A stretch of 44,005 nucleotides of DNA from CAZPAN01 sp964581165 (GCA_964581165.1 CAZOMM010000003.1:1-44005), one strand, 5' to 3'. Shown: positions 1-7,120, numbered from the stretch's first letter. Notes: generated by a model not told the origin, from the sequence alone. A program made the numbers and translations.

Positions 1-18
1 TTCGGTTTGAGCATTCAT
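1..18 (-). CDS. 5' end of an unidentified gene controlled by a T-box leader (partial)
   Basis: Only the first six codons are inside the window, reading leftward from an ATG at 18 (M-N-A-Q-T-E). A GGATGAGGAA ribosome-binding site lies just upstream. The T-box leader at about 187-490 on the same strand ends about 170 nt before this start. Genes behind T-boxes are aminoacyl-tRNA synthetases or amino-acid biosynthesis or transport genes, so one of these is expected, but six residues cannot say which. Confidence 0.6.
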
Positions 19-186
19 GTTCCTCATCCTTTCTGGCGGGTTTTCCGCCGCTTAGTGCCCGTTGCCGGGCTTTTGCTTTGCCGGCACGGACTCGTAGATG
101 AGGATTAGATACTTAAGGCCACAAAGGTAAGCACAGGCGCCTTTCCGAACACCAGGCTTGCATGCCTAGCATGGCGTTCAGGAAAT

Positions 187-490
187 AAAAAAGCCTGTCC
201 TCTAGAGATTTCTAAAGGACAGGCTTTATAACCTGCGGTGCCACCTTTATTGGCTCTGCTTATACAGAACCCTCTCACGAACATGCCAACACATGTTCTG
301 CCCTTAACGCAGGCTCACGGTCCAGATACTCGGTCGGTTAGAGTCTTGCCTCAAACCTTCCTTTCCCCTTTCCCTCAGCGAACCATTTACCGCCCAGCTT
401 TCTACGGGAATCTCAGCTGCGCCCGCTCTCTGTGAGTGCTCATGACGGCTTGACTTTCGCCTCATCGGTTTCAACTATTCAGTTGTGGGG
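187..490 (-). promoter_or_regulatory. T-box riboswitch leader (minus strand)
   Basis: Read on the minus strand, 249-231 gives AAGGTGGCACCGCAGGT, a near-perfect T-box sequence (consensus AGGGTGGNACCGCG) that pairs with the NCCA end of uncharged tRNA. It is followed by a terminator: AAAGCCTGTCC and GGACAGGCTTT arms (227-217 and 200-190) and a run of T (190-185). Upstream there is a stem III-like hairpin (GGTTCTG...CAGAGCC, about 270-251). Further upstream are Stem I features: an AGAGAGC element near 429, a GATGAGGCGAAAG K-turn-like start near 465, and a GCGGTAAATGG distal segment near 394. The leader should sense tRNA charging and control the gene entering at position 18. I could not fold Stem I well enough to name the specifier codon. 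Confidence 0.88.
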
Positions 491-615
491 CGTACTTTAA
501 CACAGGGAGGCGGCGCAAAGTCAAGAGCCTTTTTTACTTAACGCGCTTACGGTAAGGCACGAACGCAATAGGCGTTCCCTGCGGGCGTGCCATTACAGGT
601 TGCTCAGATACAAAA

Positions 616-637
616 TATGATATGATGTCATATCATA
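616..637. promoter_or_regulatory. Palindromic operator of the first toxin-antitoxin module
   Basis: TATGATATGA and TCATATCATA form a perfect 10-bp inverted repeat around a TG centre. It ends 14 nt before the first start codon and overlaps -10-like TATGAT hexamers. A palindrome over the promoter fits autorepression by the ribbon-helix-helix antitoxin encoded downstream. Confidence 0.7.
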
Positions 638-651
638 CAGAAAGGTGAGGA

Positions 652-912
652 ATGAGTGTAATAGGAGTTCATCCAAGGGTATCCAGCCGACATCCAGAGA
701 TCACAAATGATGACGTGGCGGCTGCTATGCGCGGGATGATTCGTTATAAGCAGAGAGTATCGGGCGAATGGTTGGCGGTCGGTCTAGATAGTAAGAACCG
801 CCTTGTTGAACTGGTCTACCAATATGACGAGAAAGAGGACTTCTTTTTCGTATTCCACGGCATGACCCCGCCAAGCAGCAAGACACTCAGGGAACTTGGA
901 TTGGAGAGGTGA
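652..912 (+). CDS. Putative toxin of a toxin-antitoxin pair
   Basis: An 86-residue protein with no signal peptide or membrane segment. Its layout, a basic helical start (HPRV..RHPEIT..DVAAAM) followed by strand-like stretches (EWLAVGLD, RLVELVYQY, FFFVFHGMTPP), resembles small RelE/BrnT-like toxins. I do not recognise an exact family. A GAAAGGTGAGG ribosome-binding site precedes the ATG, and the operator palindrome lies just upstream. The stop overlaps the start of the downstream ribbon-helix-helix protein (GTGA), so translation is probably coupled. The toxin comes first in the operon, as in brnTA and higBA. The role rests on size, partner and context. Confidence 0.6.
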   Translation: MSVIGVHPRVSSRHPEITNDDVAAAMRGMIRYKQRVSGEWLAVGLDSKNRLVELVYQYDEKEDFFFVFHGMTPPSSKTLRELGLER

Positions 913-1184
913 GCATGAACGTATCTGAATACATGAAAAAGCATGGTCTCACCGATGCGGTGCTCGATGAGATGGCGTTACCTTATGAGCGGGGCGACTA
1001 TGAGAGCGAAGCCGGCACGGTGTATAGCGGCTCGCATATTGATGCGGTGGGCAAGCGACGCGTGACGGTGATATACGACGCATCTGCCACGCAGCGCGTG
1101 GCCGACATAGCCAGGGAGCGTGGGGTCAAACCATCCGAGGTGTACAGGGAGGCGCTCGACTACTATCTCGCTGCGCAGACATAG
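909..1184 (+). CDS. Ribbon-helix-helix antitoxin
   Basis: A 91-residue protein whose C-terminal 45 residues (RRVTVIYDASATQRVADIARERGVKPS and following) match the CopG/Arc ribbon-helix-helix pattern: one strand that enters the DNA groove, then two helices. The acidic N-terminal half (YERGDYESEAG) is the likely toxin-binding part. GTG at 909 overlaps the toxin stop by 4 nt; ATG at 915 is an alternative start. It would neutralise the upstream toxin and bind the palindrome at 616-637. The exact antitoxin family is not assigned. Confidence 0.7.
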   Translation: MSMNVSEYMKKHGLTDAVLDEMALPYERGDYESEAGTVYSGSHIDAVGKRRVTVIYDASATQRVADIARERGVKPSEVYREALDYYLAAQT

Positions 1185-1252
1185 CGTTCTTCATTGTGGA
1201 ACTCTATGTAGTTGTCAAGAAGCATGGAGAATTCTTCAGGCGAGGAGTTCCG

Positions 1253-1306
1253 TTGACGTACGCTAAAGTGTACGTTAGCATCTAACGTACGTTACAACGC
1301 ACGTTA
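1253..1306 (+). promoter_or_regulatory. yefM-yoeB promoter with repeated operator half-sites
   Basis: A TTGACG -35 (1253-1258) and a TAGCAT -10 (1276-1281) are separated by 17 nt. On and after them lie GTACGCTA (1258-1265), GTACGTTA (1270-1277), the perfect palindrome TAACGTACGTTA (1283-1294) and GCACGTTA (1299-1306). A palindrome plus nearby half-sites is the known layout for YefM/YoeB autoregulation. Confidence 0.65.
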
Positions 1307-1355
1307 TAGAGGGACTGCGGAAACGAAGGAGCGGAAGGAACCGGAGGGAACGTAT

Positions 1356-1607
1356 ATGACTTCAATTAGCATCACTGCACTAAGGCAAGACATCTACAAC
1401 ATCATTAACAGAGTCAATGAGGACTGCACCCCAATCTCTATTACCAATAGTCGAGGCAAAGGTGCCGTGCTCATTGGCGAAGATGATTGGGCTGCTATCG
1501 AAGAAACTCTCTATCTTATGAATATACCGGGTATGGCTGAATCGATTCTTGCAGGAAAGGCAGAGCTTGTTGAGGATTGCATTTCTGAAGACGATCTGGA
1601 GTGGTAA
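1356..1607 (+). CDS. yefM: Antitoxin, Phd/YefM family
   Basis: An 83-residue protein. The N-terminal half (ITALRQDIYNIINRVNED...PISITN.RGKGAVLIGEDDW) carries the Phd/YefM fold: an ALR..I start, a strand with ITN, and VLIGEDDW..IEETLYL. The acidic tail (AELVEDCISEDDLEW) is the part that wraps the toxin in this family. ATG is preceded by GGAGGGAACG. It binds DNA at its own promoter and neutralises the YoeB-like toxin that starts 3 nt downstream. Length and partner agree with the family. Confidence 0.9.
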   Translation: MTSISITALRQDIYNIINRVNEDCTPISITNSRGKGAVLIGEDDWAAIEETLYLMNIPGMAESILAGKAELVEDCISEDDLEW

Positions 1608-1610
1608 TCC

Positions 1611-1904
1611 ATGTGGCAGGTGGTTTTTACCAAACAGGCAGCCAAGGATGCAAAACGTCTCAAAAGAGTAGGTTTAGATGGAAAAGCAAAAGCTCTTGTC
1701 GCAGTGGTAAAAGAAAATCCCTTTAAGACTCCTCCTTCGTATGAAGGATTGGTCGGCAGCTTATCGGGATTCTATTCGCGAAGGATTAACCTGCAGCACA
1801 GATTTGTCTATCAAGTGATCGAAAATCCCATTGAAAAAGACGGTACTCACTACGAAGGCACAGTCAAAGTTCTTCGCATGTGGACACATTACGAGGGACT
1901 CTAG
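1611..1904 (+). CDS. yoeB: Toxin YoeB, ribosome-dependent mRNA endoribonuclease
   Basis: A 97-residue protein of the Txe/YoeB family: W-VVFTKQAAKDAKRLK at the start, the ENPF.TPP.YE.L.G.L.G..SRRIN.QHRFVYQV core, and VLRMWTHY at the end. In YoeB the conserved Glu, Arg, His and terminal Tyr residues form the active site that cuts mRNA in the ribosomal A site; the corresponding residues are all visible. A short insertion (ENPIEKDGTHYEG) before the last strand makes it slightly longer than the E. coli protein of about 84 residues. It starts 3 nt after yefM. Confidence 0.92.
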   Translation: MWQVVFTKQAAKDAKRLKRVGLDGKAKALVAVVKENPFKTPPSYEGLVGSLSGFYSRRINLQHRFVYQVIENPIEKDGTHYEGTVKVLRMWTHYEGL

Positions 1905-2186
1905 GTTTTTAGCTGCATGGGCTTAAATCATGAGGGAATCATGCGGAAGACGTGCTGGTTTAGGGAGCGTGGGCATTATCTTGCGCGGAGTGGGGCGTGG
2001 AGTATAAAAAGTTACGACTTGCACATGCATGCGCACCTTTGGCTGTTGTGTTCCTTCGGCCGGCATCTTCGTTGACAATCATCTGCCTCATTGGGATACT
2101 CAACAGGTCAAACTTGACGCTCACTTGACACTCGTTTGACGCTCATTCGGGCCTTATTAGGCCTTTTGTTTGCATGAGACTTATAT
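1905..2186. other. Intergenic region between yoeB and tRNA-Ala
   Basis: About 280 nt without a convincing reading frame. The only clear structure is the 11-nt tandem repeat at 2113-2145 just before the tRNA. No yoeB terminator is obvious. Confidence 0.5.
2113..2145. repeat. 11-nt tandem repeat upstream of tRNA-Ala
   Basis: Three units of CTTGACGCTCA type (2113-2123, 2124-2134, 2135-2145) with two or three changes. Each holds a TTGAC(G/A) -35-like box, so three such boxes are spaced 11 bp apart, about one helical turn. Confidence 0.8.
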
Positions 2187-2262
2187 GGGGATGTAGCTCA
2201 GTTGGGAGAGCATCGCGTTCGCAACGCGGGGGTCGTGGGTTCAAGTCCCATCATCTCCACCA
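2187..2262 (+). tRNA. tRNA-Ala (anticodon CGC)
   Basis: A full cloverleaf can be traced. The acceptor GGGGATG pairs with CATCTCC and includes the G3-U70 wobble pair that marks alanine tRNAs. The D arm is GCTCAGTTGGGAGAGC, the anticodon stem TCGCG/CGCGG encloses loop TTCGCAA, and the T arm is GTGGG-TTCAAGT-CCCAT. The discriminator A and the CCA end are encoded. The anticodon CGC reads the alanine codon GCG. Confidence 0.97.
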
Positions 2263-2263
2263 C

Positions 2264-2288
2264 TTATTCACCATTTATTCACCATTTA
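2264..2288. repeat. 11-nt tandem repeat directly after tRNA-Ala
   Basis: TTATTCACCAT twice (2264-2274, 2275-2285) plus a partial third unit, starting 1 nt after the CCA end. The unit includes the letters CACCA, so it may have begun as a duplication of the tRNA 3' end. Confidence 0.75.
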
Positions 2289-2596
2289 GCTTCCAGAGTG
2301 ACTCTTCTACTTTCGGTCAAGGGAACCTACATGTCCAGCGCGTATTGCGCGCACGCTCCTGTGTACCCATCCAGCAATCCTGTCAATTCTGGTTTGGCAT
2401 AGATTTGGTCTTAATTAAAATTCCTTGATTAAAAAGCTTTAAACCCCAAAAAAGCCTAGATAAAACAAGCTGAAAAAGCGATCTGATAGTGTAACGCGTT
2501 CAAATATTTCGTGCTGCTAGAATCTGATTCTGTTGTGCCTTAAAGATCTTTGTTATGGCCTAGTTTTGGGCGAAATTTATCTAGAAAGGGGTTTCA
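2289..2596. promoter_or_regulatory. Intergenic region with a candidate promoter for the URO-D gene
   Basis: No reading frame stands out. An extended -10 (TGC-TAGAAT, 2515-2523) overlaps a perfect palindrome, AGAATC-T-GATTCT (2519-2531), which could be an operator. No good -35 is visible. AGAAAGGGG at about 2583-2591 is the ribosome-binding site for the start at 2597. Confidence 0.4.
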
Positions 2597-3601
2597 ATGC
2601 TCACTCCACGAGAGAACTTTGATGAGACCAGAAAAGCAGATGGGCATCCAGAGAGATTCGTTAATCAGTATGACTTCATAAGTTTTCTTTATGGTCCTTA
2701 CACCTTTGATTCGATGCCTCCTGAGAAGGGTGGACCAGAAAAGGTTTCGCCTTGGGGTTACACCACAGCTTTTCGTGAGGATCAGCCAGGTGCTTTTCCG
2801 GTTCACAGCCCTCGGGAGCTAATTGTTCTTCAGGATTTTGAAGACTGGAAGGACTATGTAAAGGCCCCTAAGTGCACCTACAGCGATGCCGAGTGGGAGC
2901 CACTGGTTAAGGCTGCTGAGCAGGTTGATCGCAGTCAGACATATGCATGCTCCTTTATTGCTCCTGGTATGTTTGAGCTTTTGCATTACCTAGCTGGTAT
3001 GGAAGATGCTCTGGCAGCTTTTTATGAGTATCCCGATGAGGTTAAAGAGATTATCAAGTACATCCTCGATTGGGAGATCACTCTTTGCGATGACATTTGT
3101 GCACATGTTCATCCAGATGGAGTGTTTAGCCATGACGACTGGGGTAGCCGTAGGTCGACCTTCCTAGATCCCGAGATGTTTGAGGAGTTTTTCCTAGAGC
3201 CTTACAAGACTCTCTATGGACGTTGGCGCGAGAATGGCGCAGAGCTTGTTTGTCATCACTCCGACGCTTACGGTGCCACTTTGATTCCCGCCATGCTTGA
3301 GATGGGCATCGACCTGTGGCAGGGAGTTATGACTTCTAACGACATTCCTGCGCTGATCGAGAAGTACAAGGGACAGATGGTCTTTATGGGTGGACTCGAC
3401 GGTGCCGATATTGAGAAAGAAGACTGGACCGACGAGTTTATCAAGAGCTACGTTGTTGATATCTGCAAGAAGTGCGGATCACATAGCTTTGTTCCTTGCA
3501 TCACTCAGGGTCTGCCAATGAGCATGTACGATGGCCTGTATGATTCGATCACCAAGGCAATCAAGGAGTGCGACAAAGAGATGCCGGAGTTCTTTAACTA
3601 G
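2597..3601 (+). CDS. Uroporphyrinogen decarboxylase-fold protein (URO-D/corrinoid methyltransferase superfamily)
   Basis: A 334-residue protein with features of the URO-D superfamily: a PxSFIAPGMFE.LHYLAG.E.AL strand-helix near residue 117, a WGSRRSTFLDPEMFEEFF.P pattern around residue 182, and GIDLWQGVM..NDIPAL..KY..Q..FMGGLDG near residue 240. The typical metal-binding H-x-C of MtaA-type corrinoid methyltransferases is not obvious; at that place there is CHHSDAYG. True HemE is unlikely because there are no haem genes nearby. Paralogues of this fold are common in anaerobes in demethylation of methoxy compounds or methylamines, but no corrinoid protein gene is adjacent, so the substrate cannot be named. 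Confidence 0.75.
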   Translation: MLTPRENFDETRKADGHPERFVNQYDFISFLYGPYTFDSMPPEKGGPEKVSPWGYTTAFREDQPGAFPVHSPRELIVLQDFEDWKDYVKAPKCTYSDAEWEPLVKAAEQVDRSQTYACSFIAPGMFELLHYLAGMEDALAAFYEYPDEVKEIIKYILDWEITLCDDICAHVHPDGVFSHDDWGSRRSTFLDPEMFEEFFLEPYKTLYGRWRENGAELVCHHSDAYGATLIPAMLEMGIDLWQGVMTSNDIPALIEKYKGQMVFMGGLDGADIEKEDWTDEFIKSYVVDICKKCGSHSFVPCITQGLPMSMYDGLYDSITKAIKECDKEMPEFFN

Positions 3602-3669
3602 TTTTTAGCTAGACAGCACGACATTTTGCCCATCCTTTTAGGGAGGCTGTCGTTGTTGAGTACTTCTAG

Positions 3670-3697
3670 CTTGTCTATATCAAGGGTGGTTTAACAT
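3670..3697 (+). repeat. Solo right-end fragment of the dispersed inverted-repeat element
   Basis: CTTGTCTAT followed by AAGGGTGGTTTAACAT. This matches the right end of the element at 20550-20812 (CTTGACTAT...AAAGGTGGTTTAACAT). TTGTTGAG lies upstream as in the full copy. No matching left end was found here. Confidence 0.6.
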
Positions 3698-3807
3698 AAA
3701 GAAAAACTAGAGCACAGCGGAAAGCCTAAGTCTACGGATTCTGGTTGCCGCTCTTGAGAGAAACGCTAGAAAGCTCTCGAACAGAGGAACTGAACATAAT
3801 GACTGCA

Positions 3808-3842
3808 AAAGGGCTGCAACTCTAAACGAGTGGCAGCCCTTT
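3808..3842 (+). terminator. Rho-independent terminator
   Basis: AAAGGGCTGC and GCAGCCCTTT form a perfect 10-bp stem around a 15-nt loop, and TTTCAATT follows. It can serve the URO-D transcript and, because A and T runs flank both sides, possibly the opposing nitroreductase gene. Confidence 0.75.
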
Positions 3843-4009
3843 CAATTAGTCCTTTTGATGCACCGTCAAAGATGCGCTATATGCAGCACTGCGGTATGTC
3901 TAAGGCCTTAAGCAGTAATGTGAACGGTCTTTAGATCCTGACCGCCTCTCAATGTGGCCGGTCTTTAGATCCCGACCGCCTTTTAAACCTCGATTATTCT
4001 GACTATCTC

Positions 4010-4528
4010 CTAGACCCTGACTACATAATCGTCTTTGCGAGCTCTAGCTTCTCCCACAGAATTGGCATATCCGAGTGCACAGTGGCCAATGCCCCTATAG
4101 CTCTCGTCAATACCCCATTTGGCAAGCAAGTCCTTACCTTCTTGGGAGTCAAACTCTTCGCGAGCTCGGTGAATCCAAATGCTTCCCAGCCCAACAGCAT
4201 GTGCTGCATTGAGCATGTTTGCAATGGCACATGCTCCATCTTCAACCCATGTAAAGACCGATGGATCTGCAAGTACGATGACGATGGTGGGAGCGCCATA
4301 GAAGGGATCCATATCGGGCTTGCCAAAGACATTGGCATTCATTGCTCTAATTTGCTCACGAGTCTCAGGATCTTGGATCACAACAAACTTAGGCGACTGC
4401 TTACCCATTCCATTTGGAGCATACATGCCAGCTTCGAGCACGGCTTCTAGCTCCTCATCTTTGATCTGGTCTGGCTTGAAATCCCTGCAGCTTCTGCGCG
4501 TTTTTAAGACCTCGAGAATGTCCTTCAT
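4010..4528 (-). CDS. Nitroreductase family FMN oxidoreductase
   Basis: A 172-residue protein of the short nitroreductase type. The N-terminal RRSCRDFKPDQI motif is the FMN-phosphate-binding RRSxRxF signature, followed by LEAGMYAPNGMGKQSPKFVVIQD (APxxxNxQP-type flavin site). WVEDGACAIANMLNAAHAVGLGSIWIHRA is the central dimer helix and IGHCALGYA the C-terminal FMN contact. No ferredoxin domain is present. Such enzymes reduce nitro compounds, quinones or other activated substrates with NAD(P)H; the substrate is not predictable. AAAGGAGACC precedes the ATG. It converges with the URO-D gene and is cut off from menG by an assembly gap. Confidence 0.9.
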   Translation of the reverse strand: MKDILEVLKTRRSCRDFKPDQIKDEELEAVLEAGMYAPNGMGKQSPKFVVIQDPETREQIRAMNANVFGKPDMDPFYGAPTIVIVLADPSVFTWVEDGACAIANMLNAAHAVGLGSIWIHRAREEFDSQEGKDLLAKWGIDESYRGIGHCALGYANSVGEARARKDDYVVRV

Positions 4529-4577
4529 AGTTACAGGTCTCCTTTCGTAGACTAGTTACTTCAACAAGATATGCAGA

Positions 4578-4677
4578 NNNNNNNNNNNNNNNNNNNNNNN
4601 NNNNNNNNNNNNNNNNNNNNNNNNNNNNNNNNNNNNNNNNNNNNNNNNNNNNNNNNNNNNNNNNNNNNNNNNNNNNN
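4578..4677. other. Assembly gap (100 N)
   Basis: Exactly 100 undetermined bases, a standard placeholder for a scaffold gap of unknown length. The menG stop codon is complete directly to its right, so no recognised gene is cut. Confidence 0.98.
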
Positions 4678-4678
4678 C

Positions 4679-5470
4679 TTAAGGATGGCAAGAATTGGGA
4701 TTTGGTTTTATTCCAGTATGAACAGCAGCAATTCCTCCGCTACAGTTTACCCATTCTACTTTTTCAAAACCGCATTTTTGCAGCATATATGTAAATTCTT
4801 CTTGATTTGGGAAGGTCTTTATTGATTTTCCAAGATACACAAAGCCGTCTTTTTGACCGGTGATTATCTTCCCCCACAGGGGAATCATGTGATCTCTATA
4901 GAAGTTGTATAAGCTGCGCCAAATTGGATTAGTGGGTGTAGAAAACTCTAGGCACACTAAACAGCCACCAGGACGAAGAACTCTCAGAATTTCTGAGAGA
5001 GCTAGCTGGCGCTTTGGCATGTTTCTAATTCCGTAAGCCATCGTTACTACGTCAAAGCTGCAATCGTCAAAGGGCATATTTTGTGCATCTACGATCACAA
5101 AATCCATAGGCACACCATGCTTGTTCTTATCCTGCTTAGCATGTTGTTTTGCGATATCGAGCATTTCGGGAACAAGGTCGCTGCAAACTATTTTTGCAGG
5201 AGACTTTTTCTTGGCTATTGCAAAGCTAACATCGCCTGTTCCTCCGGCAACATCTAGTACCACGCTATCAGAATTAATTGGAGTCAGTGAAACCATGGTA
5301 TTTAGCCAGTGCCTATACATGCCAAAGCTCGATATGGCATTAAAGCGTTCGTAACGCTTTGCAATTGACGAGAAAACTTTGTAGACCCTATCGGTCGAGA
5401 TATTTGAAGGAGCTTGTTCGCCCGTTGCCGTATCTATACTGCTGTTGTTATCGCTGTTGTTATCGTTCAT
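4679..5470 (-). CDS. menG: Demethylmenaquinone methyltransferase
   Basis: A 263-residue SAM-dependent methyltransferase of the UbiE/MenG family, performing the last step of menaquinone synthesis. Signatures are VYKVFSSIAKRYERFNAISSFGMYRHW, the SAM-binding loop VVLDVAGGTGDVSF (near residue 70), DAQNMPF and the UbiE motif MAYGIRNMP, then LRPGGCLVCLEFSTP and FPNQEEF..ML...GF. The first 20 residues are a poorly conserved Asn/Ser/Asp-rich head built on a perfect 12-nt duplication (5441-5464). It starts 1 nt after the menA stop in the lexA-menA-menG run, so coupled translation is likely. Confidence 0.95.
   Translation of the reverse strand: MNDNNSDNNSSIDTATGEQAPSNISTDRVYKVFSSIAKRYERFNAISSFGMYRHWLNTMVSLTPINSDSVVLDVAGGTGDVSFAIAKKKSPAKIVCSDLVPEMLDIAKQHAKQDKNKHGVPMDFVIVDAQNMPFDDCSFDVVTMAYGIRNMPKRQLALSEILRVLRPGGCLVCLEFSTPTNPIWRSLYNFYRDHMIPLWGKIITGQKDGFVYLGKSIKTFPNQEEFTYMLQKCGFEKVEWVNCSGGIAAVHTGIKPNPNSCHP
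5441..5464 (-). repeat. 12-nt perfect duplication at the start of menG
   Basis: Two identical copies of GATAACAACAGC (minus strand) encode DNNS-DNNS right after the start codon region. The period is a multiple of three, so the frame is kept. Confidence 0.85.
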
Positions 5471-5471
5471 C

Positions 5472-6431
5472 TTAGCCTACAGACAGAACTAGATTTCCAG
5501 CTAGGATTGCAGCTGAATAGAATGCACCAAATAGGATGTTAAGCGAAGCTATTTGAGCCATGGCAGCTATCCTGGCCCCTGGTGCCAAGGGATTTGCCAG
5601 GAGGGCTTTAAGCGAAGGTATTGCACTTAAAAGCATAAAAATCAGAAGTATTAATCCTCCTCTGAACCATCCGGCCACAATAGCCACGATAGCTACTACC
5701 CACGCAAATAAAAGCAGTCGGTATAAGATGCGCGTACGAGGCCTTCCAAGTTTGACGGGCAGGGTTTTTCTGCCGGATATTGTGTCTTTTTCGATATCAC
5801 AAGCATTATTGGTAAGCATTATCATTCCAATTCCGATAATTGTTGGAATTGAGCAGACTACTATCATCGGATCGAATTTAGAAGTTAAAGAGATATAGCA
5901 GGCTATCGGAATGAGTGCTCCCATAACAACGCCGCTAACAAGTTCTCCTATTGGCATATGCGAAATTGGGGTTTTGCCCGCAGAATATAAAACAGTTGCC
6001 AAAGCACCAACAAGAGCGATGATAAAGGGTATCCAACCCGAGGTGAAAATCACATAAATTCCAAGCAAAAATGCCAGCACCAAAAAGCTAATCGCAAGAG
6101 CTAGAGCAGCCGAGGGACGAACATCGTTATATACAAGAACCGCGTCGCTAACTTCTACATCGTCATCTGCACTATCCTCGCCTTTTACATAATCAAAATA
6201 GTCATTAAAGGTGTTTACTGCCGATTGCATCAAAATGCAGATGACGAGCAAGCATATTGCGAGCAAGGGATTGATAGTTTGCACGTTCGAAGCTGCTACG
6301 CAAAGTGCGATAAGAACCGGCATGATAGAGGCCGCCCAAGTATGGGGGGCTGCAAGTTGAATTATTAGCTTTGGTGTTAGGCCCGAACGCTGGCTCGATT
6401 TTGAGTTTGAGCGTCTTTGCTTCGTATTCAC
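5472..6431 (-). CDS. menA: 1,4-dihydroxy-2-naphthoate polyprenyltransferase
   Basis: A 319-residue UbiA-superfamily membrane enzyme that attaches the polyprenyl tail to dihydroxynaphthoate, the step before MenG. About eight hydrophobic segments can be seen. The first Asp-rich motif is NTFNDYFDYVKGED (near residue 74) and the second is NNACDIEKDTISGRKTLPVKLG (near residue 208); both bind the Mg-diphosphate of the prenyl donor. APHTWAASIMPV at the start is typical of MenA. The start is GTG, 11 nt after the lexA stop, with only a weak ribosome-binding site, which suggests coupling to lexA. Confidence 0.95.
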   Translation of the reverse strand: MNTKQRRSNSKSSQRSGLTPKLIIQLAAPHTWAASIMPVLIALCVAASNVQTINPLLAICLLVICILMQSAVNTFNDYFDYVKGEDSADDDVEVSDAVLVYNDVRPSAALALAISFLVLAFLLGIYVIFTSGWIPFIIALVGALATVLYSAGKTPISHMPIGELVSGVVMGALIPIACYISLTSKFDPMIVVCSIPTIIGIGMIMLTNNACDIEKDTISGRKTLPVKLGRPRTRILYRLLLFAWVVAIVAIVAGWFRGGLILLIFMLLSAIPSLKALLANPLAPGARIAAMAQIASLNILFGAFYSAAILAGNLVLSVG

Positions 6432-6442
6432 TCAAAACCAAC

Positions 6443-7120
6443 TTATCGAATGCTTCGAAAGAGACCAGTAACTTTGCCAATTATGCTCACATCTGTGGAA
6501 TAGATTGGCTCCATAGTGGAGTTTTGGGGCTGAAGTCTAATTCTATCTGGCTCCCTAAAAAAGCTCTTTACAGTGCATTGTTCGTCTATCATTGCCACAA
6601 CAATATCTCCGTTGTTGGCTGTATTTTGCTGCTTAACTACAACAATATCTCCGTCTAGTATCCCAGCTTCTATCATTGAGTCTCCTTGTATGGTGAGCAA
6701 AAAGGAGCTGGAATCTCCGACTATCTGCGCTGGAAGTCCTATAGTTTCTTCAATATTTTCCTCTGCAAGAATAGGGCTTCCTGCTGCGACCCTTCCAACT
6801 AAGGGTAGGGCAATAATGTCTCGGTAAACCTCTTCTAGGGGATCTTCTATATTAGACTCCTCTACACACAGGTCTTCAAAGCCCTCGACACCATTTAGTA
6901 GCTCTTCGTTTACGGTTATGGCACGAGCAGAAGAGGAGTTGCGAAATATATAGCCCTTTTTCTCTAGGGCATTGAGATGCGAATGAACCGATGAAGATGA
7001 TTTAAGCCCAACAGCATCGCCTATATTCCTAACACTAGGTGGAAAGCCATTTTGGCGGGTATAGGAAATAATAAACTTGAGCACCTGCGCTTGGCGGGCG
7101 GTGAGCTCTGCTCTGGTCAT
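6443..7120 (-). CDS. lexA: LexA repressor of the SOS response
   Basis: A 225-residue repressor-protease. The N-terminal winged helix-turn-helix reads LTARQAQVLKFIISYTRQNGFPPSVRNIGDAVGLKSSSSVHSHLNALEKKGYI. The self-cleavage Ala-Gly is in VGRVAAGSPI, the catalytic serine in GDSMIEAGILDGD, and the lysine in CTVKSFFRE. I chose the ATG at 7120 because GAAAGGG (7133-7127) lies 6 nt upstream; the frame is open farther, but the extra residues are unlike LexA. A LexA box lies 59 nt upstream. The last part of the gene runs almost directly into menA. Confidence 0.96.
   Translation of the reverse strand: MTRAELTARQAQVLKFIISYTRQNGFPPSVRNIGDAVGLKSSSSVHSHLNALEKKGYIFRNSSSARAITVNEELLNGVEGFEDLCVEESNIEDPLEEVYRDIIALPLVGRVAAGSPILAEENIEETIGLPAQIVGDSSSFLLTIQGDSMIEAGILDGDIVVVKQQNTANNGDIVVAMIDEQCTVKSFFREPDRIRLQPQNSTMEPIYSTDVSIIGKVTGLFRSIR

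Larger units (their letters stand above)
3602..4009. other. Intergenic region between the URO-D gene and the convergent nitroreductase
   Basis: About 400 nt without a supported gene. It holds a fragment of the dispersed element (3670-3697) and a terminator (3808-3842). A near-duplicate phrase with GGTCTTTAGATCC(T/C)GACCGCC occurs twice at 3928-3980 (period about 35 nt), another degenerate repeat at a gene border. Confidence 0.55.

Noticed and set aside
2174..2428. Small genes over the tRNA-Ala region
   Set aside because: Both candidate frames read through the tRNA and its 3' repeat and have no ribosome-binding site.
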